From JAFGHJ01 sp964534175 (GTDB taxonomy: Bacteria; Hydrothermota; UBA3072): a stretch of 64,000 nt of DNA. The DNA lies in NCBI GenBank assembly GCA_964534175.1, contig CAZHNS010000006.1:1-64000 (forward strand). The letters are read 5' to 3'. Within the stretch, counting starts at the first letter, position 1. The number at the start of each line of letters is the position of its first letter. Under the pieces are notes generated by a model. That model was not told the DNA's origin and made no database searches. It saw only the letters and a list, made by a program, of their open reading frames with translations. A program made the translations under genes and the position numbers. Positions 50,010 to 58,020 of this stretch are shown here, one piece after another.

Positions 50010-50026
50010 AAGGCACCATCCGCCTT
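50010..50026 (-). promoter_or_regulatory. 5' UTR hairpin at transcript start, copy 2
   Basis: The same 17-mer as at 49310-49326 (mRNA AAGGCGGATGGTGCCTT), about 4 bases after the predicted transcription start. Confidence 0.6.
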
Positions 50027-50036
50027 TTATAGAAAT

Positions 50037-50064
50037 ATTATATTGAAAAAATCTTTTTAGTCAA
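50037..50064 (-). promoter_or_regulatory. Promoter of duplicate gene 2
   Basis: On the minus strand: TTGACT (50064-50059), a 16-bp spacer and TATAAT (50042-50037). Confidence 0.75.
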
Positions 50065-50107
50065 GGGTAAAATTACAAATAAACCTAATTTTCTTATAGT
50101 GCTTAGC

Positions 50108-50135
50108 TTGATTTTAGTATAAAGTTATATAAAAT
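50108..50135 (+). promoter_or_regulatory. Leaderless promoter of pgeF
   Basis: TTGATT (50108-50113), a 16-bp spacer and TAAAAT (50130-50135). The ATG follows after 6 bases without a ribosome site. Confidence 0.5.
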
Positions 50136-50141
50136 TAAAAT

Positions 50142-50807
50142 ATGTCAAATTTGAAAACATGGAAGAAAAGAATAAAAAATAAAAAAAAATGGTACGAATT
50201 TTCTTTTGATTCAAAAGTGAAATTAATCCAGGGCACAAAATATTTTAATCCCCTGCGCGAGGTTAAAGGCGAGTTCATTGATCTCTTGCAGATTCATTCT
50301 TCTGTTATACATAAAGCGAGAGTCGATATAAAACTGGTTGGAGATGGTTTATTTACAAGTAAAAGAGGTCTTAATTTATCTGTAAGGACTGCGGACTGTC
50401 TTCCAATTGTCTTTTATCATCCGAAAGGAATACTCGCGCTCCTCCATGCGGGATGGAAAGGAACTGCTCTCATGATTACTAAAAAATTTTTGTTTACGAT
50501 GAAAGAATTATATAATTTGGAATTTAAAGATTGGGAAGTTTCTCTTGGTCCCAGTATCAATCCTGAAAATTATGAAATAGGAAAAGAAGTATTTGAATTT
50601 TTTTATAAATTTAATATAGAGGGTATAAAAATAAGAAATGAGCGTTATTTTCTAGATCTTGAAGAATCCAATATCAAGATTCTAAAAAAATACGGTGTTA
50701 GTAAAATTTATCCGTTTCCTGAGAGAACTTATTCTTCGGAACTTTTTTATTCGTATAGGAAAGGGGATACTGAAAGGAATATAACGGTTGGAGTTATTGA
50801 ACCGTAG
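50142..50807 (+). CDS. pgeF: Peptidoglycan editing factor PgeF (YfiH/multicopper-like domain)
   Basis: This 221-residue protein of the Cys-His-His family has often been annotated as polyphenol oxidase. In E. coli it hydrolyses mis-incorporated Ser from muropeptide precursors. The site residues are visible: His52 (LLQIHSSVIHKA), Cys86 (VRTADCLPIVFYHP) and His102 (LLHAGWKGT). LSLGPSINPENYEIG-like sequence (SLGPSINPENYEIGKEV) is also characteristic. The gene appears to be transcribed without a leader. Confidence 0.9.
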   Translation: MSNLKTWKKRIKNKKKWYEFSFDSKVKLIQGTKYFNPLREVKGEFIDLLQIHSSVIHKARVDIKLVGDGLFTSKRGLNLSVRTADCLPIVFYHPKGILALLHAGWKGTALMITKKFLFTMKELYNLEFKDWEVSLGPSINPENYEIGKEVFEFFYKFNIEGIKIRNERYFLDLEESNIKILKKYGVSKIYPFPERTYSSELFYSYRKGDTERNITVGVIEP

Positions 50808-50845
50808 TATAGTGAGTAGGGAGCATTTAGTAGTATAAAATAAAT

Positions 50846-50890
50846 TTTCCATCTGAGTATATCCGTGTTTATCCATGGCTAATTGTAGAA
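50846..50890. repeat. Mosaic repeat fragment
   Basis: ATCCGTGTTTATCCATGGCT, then AATTG. It is the counterpart of ATCAGTGGAAATCTGTGGCT at about 45929. Confidence 0.45.
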
Positions 50891-50914
50891 AATAGCAAGG
50901 TTTGAAAAATAAAG

Positions 50915-50942
50915 TTGACTTATAGGCGTTTCCGCTTATCTT
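50915..50942 (+). promoter_or_regulatory. Leaderless promoter of mazG
   Basis: TTGACT (50915-50920), a 16-bp spacer and TATCTT (50937-50942). The ATG follows after 7 bases without a ribosome site. Confidence 0.6.
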
Positions 50943-50949
50943 TCTTTTT

Positions 50950-51663
50950 ATGAATGAATTTTTAGAACTTGTGAAAACTTTGAGAAAGAAATGCCCCTGG
51001 GATAAAGAGCAGAGCCTGAAAAGCCTTATACCCCAATTAATCGAAGAAGTTTACGAACTTAATACAGAAGTCCTTGAAGGTAATATAGAAAACATTATTG
51101 AAGAATTCGGAGATGTTTTTCTCACTGTTTTTATGATGGGAGTTATATTGGGAGAGGACGGAATTCCTTTTGATAAAATAATAGATAAGGTCTCAAAAAA
51201 AATGATTGCGCGACACCCGCATGTTTTTGGAGAAGAAGAAGCAAGTTCCGCTGAAGAAGTTTTGGAAAAATGGGATAAAAGGAAAGGAAAAAAGTGGAAA
51301 ATTGGAAGTGGTTTGCCAGCTCTTTTGCGTTCGTCTAAAATTCAGAACAAAGCTTCAAGGAAGGGTTTCGATTGGGATAATATCGGAGGAGTTTTCGAGA
51401 AAATAAACGAAGAGCTTGAAGAGTTGAAGAATTCAAAAGATGAAGTGGAGAAAATCGAAGAGTTAGGCGATATATTATTTGCCGTTGCCCACCTTGGAAA
51501 TTTTCTAAATATCAATCCAGAAATCGCTCTGCAGCGAGCAAATGACAAATTTGAGATTCGTTTCCAAAAACTAGAAGATATGTTAAAGGATAGAAAATTT
51601 AGTGATTTTTCAATGCAGGAACTCGAAGAGATGTGGCAGAAAACTAAAAAAATTAGCACATAA
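50950..51663 (+). CDS. mazG: Nucleoside triphosphate pyrophosphohydrolase MazG
   Basis: This 237-residue protein is a tandem MazG. The N-terminal domain has CPWDKEQSLKSLIPQLIEEVYEL and the metal-site IIEEFGDVFLTV. A linker with RHPHVFG is followed by a second domain with FDWDNIGGVFEKINEELEEL and IEELGDILFAVAHLGNF. It hydrolyses NTPs to NMP + PPi for nucleotide-pool cleaning. Length is near normal. It has its own leaderless promoter. Confidence 0.93.
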   Translation: MNEFLELVKTLRKKCPWDKEQSLKSLIPQLIEEVYELNTEVLEGNIENIIEEFGDVFLTVFMMGVILGEDGIPFDKIIDKVSKKMIARHPHVFGEEEASSAEEVLEKWDKRKGKKWKIGSGLPALLRSSKIQNKASRKGFDWDNIGGVFEKINEELEELKNSKDEVEKIEELGDILFAVAHLGNFLNINPEIALQRANDKFEIRFQKLEDMLKDRKFSDFSMQELEEMWQKTKKIST

Positions 51664-51676
51664 TTAAGGAGGAACT

Positions 51677-53713
51677 TTGTTTCTACTTTTACTTTCTGTA
51701 ACTGTAAACACAAGTAACCTTTATTTGAGAACGGATTTATTTAGAAGTAGCGTATACTCTAATAGTATTTATATCTCTACTGATAATGGCGGCTTGATTT
51801 CTTTTGATCCCGAGGACAGCAGTTGGAATTGGATAAATTCAATTTCTGGTCTTCCGAGTAATGAAACAAGAGATCTTTTTCTTATAGGAGATTCTGTTCT
51901 TATTTTATCGAAAGGTGGTATTACTATATTAGATGAAAACCTTAATTTAATAAATTATCAAGACTTTAATCCCCTTTTTTTCGTAGCTGATACTAATCCA
52001 GATTGCATCTATGTACATAAAAATAATGTGATACTTGGAGGAGAAAAAGGTGTTCAATGGTTCAGTTTAAATAGTTTCGGAAACCTCAGACGTGAAGTAG
52101 AGCACGAAGAATACAATTTTAAAGTTTTTGAAATTTTTCCCCTTGACACCTGCTATTTACTCGGAACCGACAGAGGAGTTTTCAAAGCAGATTCTAATTT
52201 TGAAGACACTACTATTATTGATCCTTCCGGAGAGACATATTCCATCTTTGTTTTCGAGGGTTCTGTATGGGCAGGAGGTAGCTGGGGTTGCAAGGAAATT
52301 ACAGGTGATTCAGCGGTTTTTTCTGAAGATACAGTGTGGGTTATTGGAGAGATCGAAGGAGATATTTATATCGGGTCCAAGAGAGGTCTTTATAGATATG
52401 AGGGCGATTGGCATAGAATTCATGGGGGAGATGTGCGAGGATTTGCCAGACTTTTACCGCATGGCCTTAGAGCCTCTGTTGTCAGGGGTAATGGTATTAG
52501 ATTCCAGGGTTCATCCGATTATATTCATCCTCCCGGGCTGGCTTCAAATATGGTGACAGATATGGTTCAAACTCCGGATGGAAAAATTTATTTAAGTCAT
52601 AAAAACACAAGAAAAATTTCCGTTTTTGATGGAAATACTTGGAAGGTTCTTAACAGTGGAAATACCTGGGGTTTTCCCGGTGGTAGTCTCTTTAATTTAG
52701 AATCAGATTCCCAGGGTAGAATATATTTTGGTTTCTGGTACTGGCGAGATGTCCCCATTTTGTTCTGCTGGGATACACAGAATGATACTATGCCTAGGCC
52801 TATCGAGATTCCAATCGTTTCTGCTACTACTGTTACCGGTATGTTTGTAGATAGTAATGATGATTTATGGCTTGGCATCCTGCGAACTTATGACTACGTC
52901 TATGGCAATTGGGTTTTAAAGATGCATCGGGTGAATGGAGATTCGTTTGAATGGACTACATATCAGGATCCCACAATTGCATGGAAACGGGTTTTTGCTG
53001 AAGGTGCTATAGGTGTGTACTGTGGAAATTCTCCGACTGGTGGAGGAACGGGTATCCATGTTTTGTATGATAGCGGAGCATTTGAAGACATGGAGGGAAA
53101 TCTCGGTGCGAGCACGATTTCGATGTGTTCAGACCTTGAAGGTAATATTTGGGCTGGCTTGGAAGACAAACTTGTTTATATTTCAGGCAATAATGTGGAA
53201 AGAATAGAAACGTCGAACAGGTTTGATGGATTAAATGTTGATTTCCAGGGAGGAATATGGTGTTATAATAGCACGGAAGGATTGAGTTATCTTAATCCCG
53301 AAGGAAATTGGGAATCTTTACCCCAGGAGTTGAGAGAAATACAATCTTTTACCTTTAATGATATTGTTTCACTTATTCATTTTACTGAGAATAATAATCT
53401 TTTTGTTTGTACTTATAATGGTTTGTATGCATTTGACCTTGATTTTAATTTACCCGATTCCGGTGAAGTTAACGTTTATCCCAATCCCTTTAATTTTGAG
53501 AGGCACAATAAGCTAAACTTTTCTGCGAGTGACCTTGGAGGTAAAGACTTATTTATTTATGATGTAATTGGTGATGTGAAAGGAGTGTATGAAGTACCCT
53601 CTGGGAATAATGTTTTTTCGATTGATGTCGATTTATCTTCCGGTTTATATATGTTTTTTATCGCCGAAGGGGGTAAGGTGATTTATAAAGGTAAATTCGT
53701 CGTTGTTAGATAA
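51677..53713 (+). CDS. Secreted propeller-like protein with type IX-like sorting domain
   Basis: This 678-residue protein starts at TTG 51677, with AAGGAGG 5 bases upstream, and a short hydrophobic leader (FLLLLSVTVNTSN). The body contains repeated blade-like units reminiscent of two-component-regulator propellers (NSIYISTDNGGLISFDPEDS, WNWINSISGLPSNETRDLF, PDGKIYLSHKNTRKISVFDG, GNIWAGLEDKLVYI). The end (VNVYPNPFNFERHNKLNFSA, DLSSGLYMFFI) is a canonical type IX sorting domain. An exported or surface binding protein is inferred; the ligand is unknown. It follows mazG by 13 bases. Confidence 0.8.
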   Translation: MFLLLLSVTVNTSNLYLRTDLFRSSVYSNSIYISTDNGGLISFDPEDSSWNWINSISGLPSNETRDLFLIGDSVLILSKGGITILDENLNLINYQDFNPLFFVADTNPDCIYVHKNNVILGGEKGVQWFSLNSFGNLRREVEHEEYNFKVFEIFPLDTCYLLGTDRGVFKADSNFEDTTIIDPSGETYSIFVFEGSVWAGGSWGCKEITGDSAVFSEDTVWVIGEIEGDIYIGSKRGLYRYEGDWHRIHGGDVRGFARLLPHGLRASVVRGNGIRFQGSSDYIHPPGLASNMVTDMVQTPDGKIYLSHKNTRKISVFDGNTWKVLNSGNTWGFPGGSLFNLESDSQGRIYFGFWYWRDVPILFCWDTQNDTMPRPIEIPIVSATTVTGMFVDSNDDLWLGILRTYDYVYGNWVLKMHRVNGDSFEWTTYQDPTIAWKRVFAEGAIGVYCGNSPTGGGTGIHVLYDSGAFEDMEGNLGASTISMCSDLEGNIWAGLEDKLVYISGNNVERIETSNRFDGLNVDFQGGIWCYNSTEGLSYLNPEGNWESLPQELREIQSFTFNDIVSLIHFTENNNLFVCTYNGLYAFDLDFNLPDSGEVNVYPNPFNFERHNKLNFSASDLGGKDLFIYDVIGDVKGVYEVPSGNNVFSIDVDLSSGLYMFFIAEGGKVIYKGKFVVVR

Positions 53714-53794
53714 TTTTATACCGGAATTATCATATTCTGTTTTTTAGGTGAGCGGATAGCGGTATGCAGATTGCGGAGTTTCAATCTTTTTTAC

Positions 53795-53822
53795 TTGACA
53801 AAAGGGTTCTCTTTTCTATAAT
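53795..53822 (+). promoter_or_regulatory. Leaderless promoter of the purEC unit
   Basis: TTGACA (53795-53800), a 16-bp spacer and TATAAT (53817-53822), full consensus. The ATG at 53829 follows after 6 bases. Confidence 0.75.
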
Positions 53823-53828
53823 GAAAAT

Positions 53829-54416
53829 ATGAATGAAAATAGAAAGATATCGGAAGAGCGGTTTCAACATTTAACTGCATTAATGTTTAATTTACCTTAC
53901 GAAGATGAGTTTCGGCGAGTTAAGGTAAAAACAAAAGAATTGGATTTATTTTTGAAAGAGGTTGCTGAAGGCGGAATAAAGGACAGTAAAGAGTTTCTAA
54001 GCGAAGGTATTAAGCGAACAATGACCAATGCTCTTCTTTCAATAATTAAAGAGAAATTAAAACGATTTGCTGAAAAGTATCAAGATGACCCTAAGGGTGA
54101 AGCGGCATTCATGGTACTTCAATTTCTATATAACGATTTACCCCTGGAATCGAATGCCTTTTTTATTGTCATTTTTGTAAGAAGCGCACTTAATAGGCCC
54201 CTTGCAGATAATAGTAAGGTTTGGACTTTTCTATACGAGTTTTTACCTAAAAAAATTGAAACGGGTAATACAGAAAATATAGAAAAACCTAAGTTTAAGG
54301 ATGTTTCAGATGAAGAGTTTGAAGAAAAGAAATCCGGACTTCTTACGCCGAAGGGAAAAGTTCTTAAGAAAAAGGAAAAATCAAGAATTATAATACCCGG
54401 TGGAGGTAATAAATAA
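53829..54416 (+). CDS. Protein of unknown function preceding purE
   Basis: This 195-residue protein is mostly helical. An N-terminal region holds FQHLTALMFNLPYEDEFRRV, the centre is DPKGEAAFMVLQFLYNDLPL, and the C-terminal tail is Lys-rich and probably disordered (GKVLKKKEKSRIIIPGGGNK). No domain is recognised. It sits directly behind a consensus promoter with no leader and 5 bases before purE, so it is expressed with purine genes, but nothing in it suggests a purine-pathway role. Confidence 0.6.
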   Translation: MNENRKISEERFQHLTALMFNLPYEDEFRRVKVKTKELDLFLKEVAEGGIKDSKEFLSEGIKRTMTNALLSIIKEKLKRFAEKYQDDPKGEAAFMVLQFLYNDLPLESNAFFIVIFVRSALNRPLADNSKVWTFLYEFLPKKIETGNTENIEKPKFKDVSDEEFEEKKSGLLTPKGKVLKKKEKSRIIIPGGGNK

Positions 54417-54421
54417 AGATT

Positions 54422-54892
54422 ATGGCTAAAATATTGATTATTATGGGTTCTGGGAAAGACCTGGATTTTGCAAAAAAGATTGAAAAAATTGTGAAAAAAT
54501 TCGGAGTAAATTGTGAATTGAGGATTGCCTCAGCCCACAAAACTCCTGATAAAGTTATTAAAATAATAAAGGACAACAAGGGAAAAGAAACTGTATATAT
54601 TACAATTGCGGGAAGAAGTAATGCTTTGAGTGGTCTTGTGGATGCCAATACTACGGGGCCCGTAATAGCGGCACCCCCATATTCAGACAAATTCGGAGGT
54701 GCAGATATCTTTTCTAGCCTCAGGATGCCAAGCGGAGTTGCACCAATGGTTGTACTTGGTGCAGAACAGACTGCGCTATCTGCTGTTAAAATACTTGCGC
54801 TGAAAAGTAAAGATTTACAGCAAAAGATTTTTAAATATCAGGAAACTTATAAGAAAATGATTGAAAAGGCGGATGGGAAAATAAATGGGTAG
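54422..54892 (+). CDS. purE: Class II 5-aminoimidazole ribonucleotide carboxylase
   Basis: This 156-residue PurE carries class II features: SAHKTP at 37-42 (Lys where class I has Arg), ITIAGRSNALSG at 60-71 and the PPYSDKFGGADIFSS / LRMPSG block at 85-105. These match the Treponema denticola-type enzyme, which carboxylates AIR directly with CO2 and does not need PurK/N5-CAIR. No purK is present here. It overlaps purC by 8 bases, and the pair performs consecutive purine steps. Confidence 0.9.
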   Translation: MAKILIIMGSGKDLDFAKKIEKIVKKFGVNCELRIASAHKTPDKVIKIIKDNKGKETVYITIAGRSNALSGLVDANTTGPVIAAPPYSDKFGGADIFSSLRMPSGVAPMVVLGAEQTALSAVKILALKSKDLQQKIFKYQETYKKMIEKADGKING

Positions 54893-55892
54893 CGTAAAGA
54901 ATCTTTCTGTTATTGAAGAACCCACCGAAAGTAAATCAGGAGTAGGTTTTTTTGAATTTTCTGATAGGTATTCGGTTTTTGACTGGGGTGAAATGCCGGA
55001 TCATATACCAAATAAAGGTTCATCCCTTGCGATAATTACTTCTCATTTTTTCGAAATTTTAAGAAAGAGAGGTATTCCTAACCATTATCTTGGGGCTGTA
55101 ATTAACGCTGAGAGCTTTGATCTTGATGAAGTTGATAAGCCTTTTAACACGATTAAAGTTAAGCTCGTGCGCGTTGTAAAACCCAAGAGGAAAAATCGAG
55201 GATATGATTATTCGGTTTATAAAAATGTTTCAAAAAATTTTCTTATTCCGATGGAATGTATTTATAGGAATTCTGTGCCTGAAGGTTCTTCTTTCTGGGA
55301 AAGATATAATAGGGGAGAGATCAAGTGCGAATACGAAATAACTCCAAATGTCACTTTAGAAAAACCCATTCTGGATGTGTCTACAAAATTGGAAGAGACC
55401 GATAGATATTTACAGTGGGAAGAAGCAAGAGAGATTTCTAATCTCGATCCAGACCAAATTGAAGAAATAAAAAGTTTGCTATCAAATGTTAACGATATAA
55501 TTACAGAAGAGACAAAAAAAGCTGGTATTATTAACCAGGATGGAAAGTTGGAATTTGCAATTGATGCCAGGGGATTCATTATGGTGGTCGACGCTTTGGG
55601 TACCCTTGATGAATGTCGTTTTATTTTTAATGAAATTGCTTTAAGCAAGGAAATATTACGTAAACACTACAGAAAATCTAAGTGGTATAAAGAAGTTAAG
55701 AAGGCAAAAGAGAAGAAAGAAAAAGACTGGAAGTCTTTTGTTAAGGTCCAACCGGACCCTTTGCCTGTTAAGTTGAAAAAAGTAGTTTCACAAATGTATC
55801 AATCAGTCGCAAACTTGATTTCAGGAAAAGAATTCTTTGACGTACCTTCACTGGATAAAATAGTCAAAAAATTGTCAAAGCTCGTTGATTAA
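54885..55892 (+). CDS. purC: SAICAR synthetase
   Basis: This 335-residue ATP-dependent ligase converts CAIR and aspartate to SAICAR. Landmarks are the N-terminal FFEFSDRYSVFDWGEMPDHI, PMECIYRNSVPEGSSFWERY and a C-terminal helical extension. It is longer than the ~240-residue E. coli form. The VVDALGTLDECRF segment replaces the usual DE(V/I)-L-TPDSSRF pattern, typical of the longer archaeal-like PurC variants. Coupling to purE supports the call. Confidence 0.88.
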   Translation: MGSVKNLSVIEEPTESKSGVGFFEFSDRYSVFDWGEMPDHIPNKGSSLAIITSHFFEILRKRGIPNHYLGAVINAESFDLDEVDKPFNTIKVKLVRVVKPKRKNRGYDYSVYKNVSKNFLIPMECIYRNSVPEGSSFWERYNRGEIKCEYEITPNVTLEKPILDVSTKLEETDRYLQWEEAREISNLDPDQIEEIKSLLSNVNDIITEETKKAGIINQDGKLEFAIDARGFIMVVDALGTLDECRFIFNEIALSKEILRKHYRKSKWYKEVKKAKEKKEKDWKSFVKVQPDPLPVKLKKVVSQMYQSVANLISGKEFFDVPSLDKIVKKLSKLVD

Positions 55893-55956
55893 TAAACACT
55901 TATCACTTAATCCTTAACTCTTGCACTGCAACTTTGCGTTGCTTCTAATCCTATTG
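55893..55956. repeat. Short mosaic spacer between convergent genes
   Basis: AAACACTTATCACTTAATCC, then GCACTGCAACTTTGCGTTGC and TTCTAATCC. The first and last words recur at 61452-61510. Confidence 0.5.
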
Positions 55957-58020
55957 TTATTCTTTCGTAGATTTAAGTTCATTTATTAAATCTTCGAAAG
56001 TTTTGGCTTTATCATATTTGTTAAGCCTTGTAGCGCAATCTCTTCCGTCTTCTAGGATTTTTATTTTTTCTTTATTATTGGAAATCAAATTTGCGCTTTT
56101 CAGATATAACTCAAAAGCTTCTTCATCTTTAAATTCGCAGTATATTTCAGCTTTAAAATGCAAAATAGGTGCGGTTTCTTTGTCTTTCAATTTTTTTAAA
56201 CCTTCGTTTAGGATCTCAATAGCTTTATTTAAAGATCCCTCATTTAAATAAGTTTTTGCAGTGAGAAGATAAGCCTCGTCTAAATATTCGGATTCATTGA
56301 AATTTTCTATAATATTTTCAAGAGGTATTCTAGCTTCTTTGAATAAACCGAGCTCTTGATAGATAAGACTAATTTGGTATAAGGTATAAGGCTTCAAAAC
56401 ATCTGAATCAACTTCTTTGTAATATTCTATAGACTTTCTTAGTCTACCTGCTTCGTGGTAAATCTGACCTAATTTCATATTAATATCGTTGCCTAATTCA
56501 GGTTTCTCTTTTAATCCCTTTTTTAATAACTCAATTGCTTTCTCTCTGTCACCCATTTCCTGGTAGAGTTTTACCAAATTTAATAAAGCTTCATTTGCTT
56601 CTTCTGATTCCGGATGGTCTAATATGGCTTTGTTGTTGTAGTAAATAGCTAAATCATATCTTTTTGCAGCTTTATAATATTCTCCTATTTTTATAAGCAA
56701 ATAAGGAGTCTTGCGACTTTTAGGGTATTTATTCGTGAAAGCTTTATACATGTTTATTTTTGTGGAGTATTTGCCTTTTTTCCATTTAATTTCTTCGATA
56801 CTGTATCTAGCTTCGTCAAGCAGATCGGAAGAAACCCAGGTAAGTGATAGTATTTTATTATAGTAATTCAGTGCTATATCATAATTTTTTTTAATTGTAA
56901 AGATTTCCCCAAGATATTTGTAAGCGTTTGGTGCCCACTGAGAAGAGGGAAATTCATTTGCAAGGGAACCTAACCATTTAATTGATTCGTCATAATTGTT
57001 GAGTAAAAAGTTGATTTTGCCGAGAAGTAGATAGGCGTCATCTTTTAAGGGTGAATTTGGAAACTCGTTTACAATTCTTTTAAAATATTCAAGGCTTTCC
57101 ACTTTTCCTTGTTTTAATAGAGCTCTTGCGAGCCTGTAAAGAGCGTATTGTTCTAATTCTTTTTCTTTGTAAATTTCGAGAAATCTTTCAAAAAACTCAG
57201 CGCTTTCGGAGTATTTTGCCTGTTGGTAACTGCACCACCCGGCTCCAAAAATTGCGTTCGCTTTATATTCAGAATTAGTATCTGATATAAAAATTTGCAT
57301 AGCTTTTTCTATTTCACCTTTTTTATAAAAGACTTCACCTTTAAGATAATTCACAAGAGGGGTGTTTATAGGATTTCTATCTGTAAAAGATAGAAGACTA
57401 TCAAATTCAGAAAGTTGAAATAGTGTGGAAATTATATAAATACCAGTATATTTTGTAGGACGCATTTTGTAAGATTCTTCAAAATAATTTAGAGCTCTTC
57501 TGTAGGTATTTCTCCTATAACATAGACAACCTCTTCCAAGAAAATTTTGCCAGAGAGGTAGTTCTAAGTTTTCTAGCAAATTTAGTGTTTCTAATGTGTC
57601 GTTTTCATGAAAAATAAAGTAAAAACTAAGTGAATCGGGCAAAATTTTAAAAACTGAAGGCGATAATTCTCTACTTTCCGAAAAGTTGTAAAGATTTTCC
57701 AGAAATAGAACATACTGCCACTGATTTATTTCGTTAAATTTCGAAGCGGCTTTTTCAAAATTACCTTGAAAATAGTTTATAACTCCCTCGAGGTAAATTG
57801 CTTCGGCTTTTCTATCATAGTATGCAGCTTTTTTTACCTCGCCCATGGCCTTTTCAAGTTCATTTAATCTTATATCGATAATAGATAAGTTTAAATAAGC
57901 ATCGCCTTTTTCCACAAAAGAGGGTTCGATTAGAAGCGGTGTCTGATAAAAATCTCTGAGTTCATTTAATTGCTCTTTTTCGCTGGGGTTGAGCGCCAGT
58001 AACAAAATTAAAAGTTTCAA
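55957..58020 (-). CDS. Large TPR-repeat protein of the glycan operon
   Basis: This 687-residue protein is made almost entirely of TPR/Sel1-like helical repeats (e.g. AIFGAGWCSYQQAKYSESAEF, PNAYKYLGEIFTIKKNYDIA, SIEYYKEVDSDVLKPYTLYQ). It has only a short hydrophobic N-terminus (MKLLILLLALNPS), which may be a weak signal peptide. It is the last gene of a five-gene surface-glycan operon, and its start overlaps the WbaP-like gene (ATGA). A scaffold or outer-membrane assembly role is inferred from context. Confidence 0.75.
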   Translation of the reverse strand: MKLLILLLALNPSEKEQLNELRDFYQTPLLIEPSFVEKGDAYLNLSIIDIRLNELEKAMGEVKKAAYYDRKAEAIYLEGVINYFQGNFEKAASKFNEINQWQYVLFLENLYNFSESRELSPSVFKILPDSLSFYFIFHENDTLETLNLLENLELPLWQNFLGRGCLCYRRNTYRRALNYFEESYKMRPTKYTGIYIISTLFQLSEFDSLLSFTDRNPINTPLVNYLKGEVFYKKGEIEKAMQIFISDTNSEYKANAIFGAGWCSYQQAKYSESAEFFERFLEIYKEKELEQYALYRLARALLKQGKVESLEYFKRIVNEFPNSPLKDDAYLLLGKINFLLNNYDESIKWLGSLANEFPSSQWAPNAYKYLGEIFTIKKNYDIALNYYNKILSLTWVSSDLLDEARYSIEEIKWKKGKYSTKINMYKAFTNKYPKSRKTPYLLIKIGEYYKAAKRYDLAIYYNNKAILDHPESEEANEALLNLVKLYQEMGDREKAIELLKKGLKEKPELGNDINMKLGQIYHEAGRLRKSIEYYKEVDSDVLKPYTLYQISLIYQELGLFKEARIPLENIIENFNESEYLDEAYLLTAKTYLNEGSLNKAIEILNEGLKKLKDKETAPILHFKAEIYCEFKDEEAFELYLKSANLISNNKEKIKILEDGRDCATRLNKYDKAKTFEDLINELKSTKE

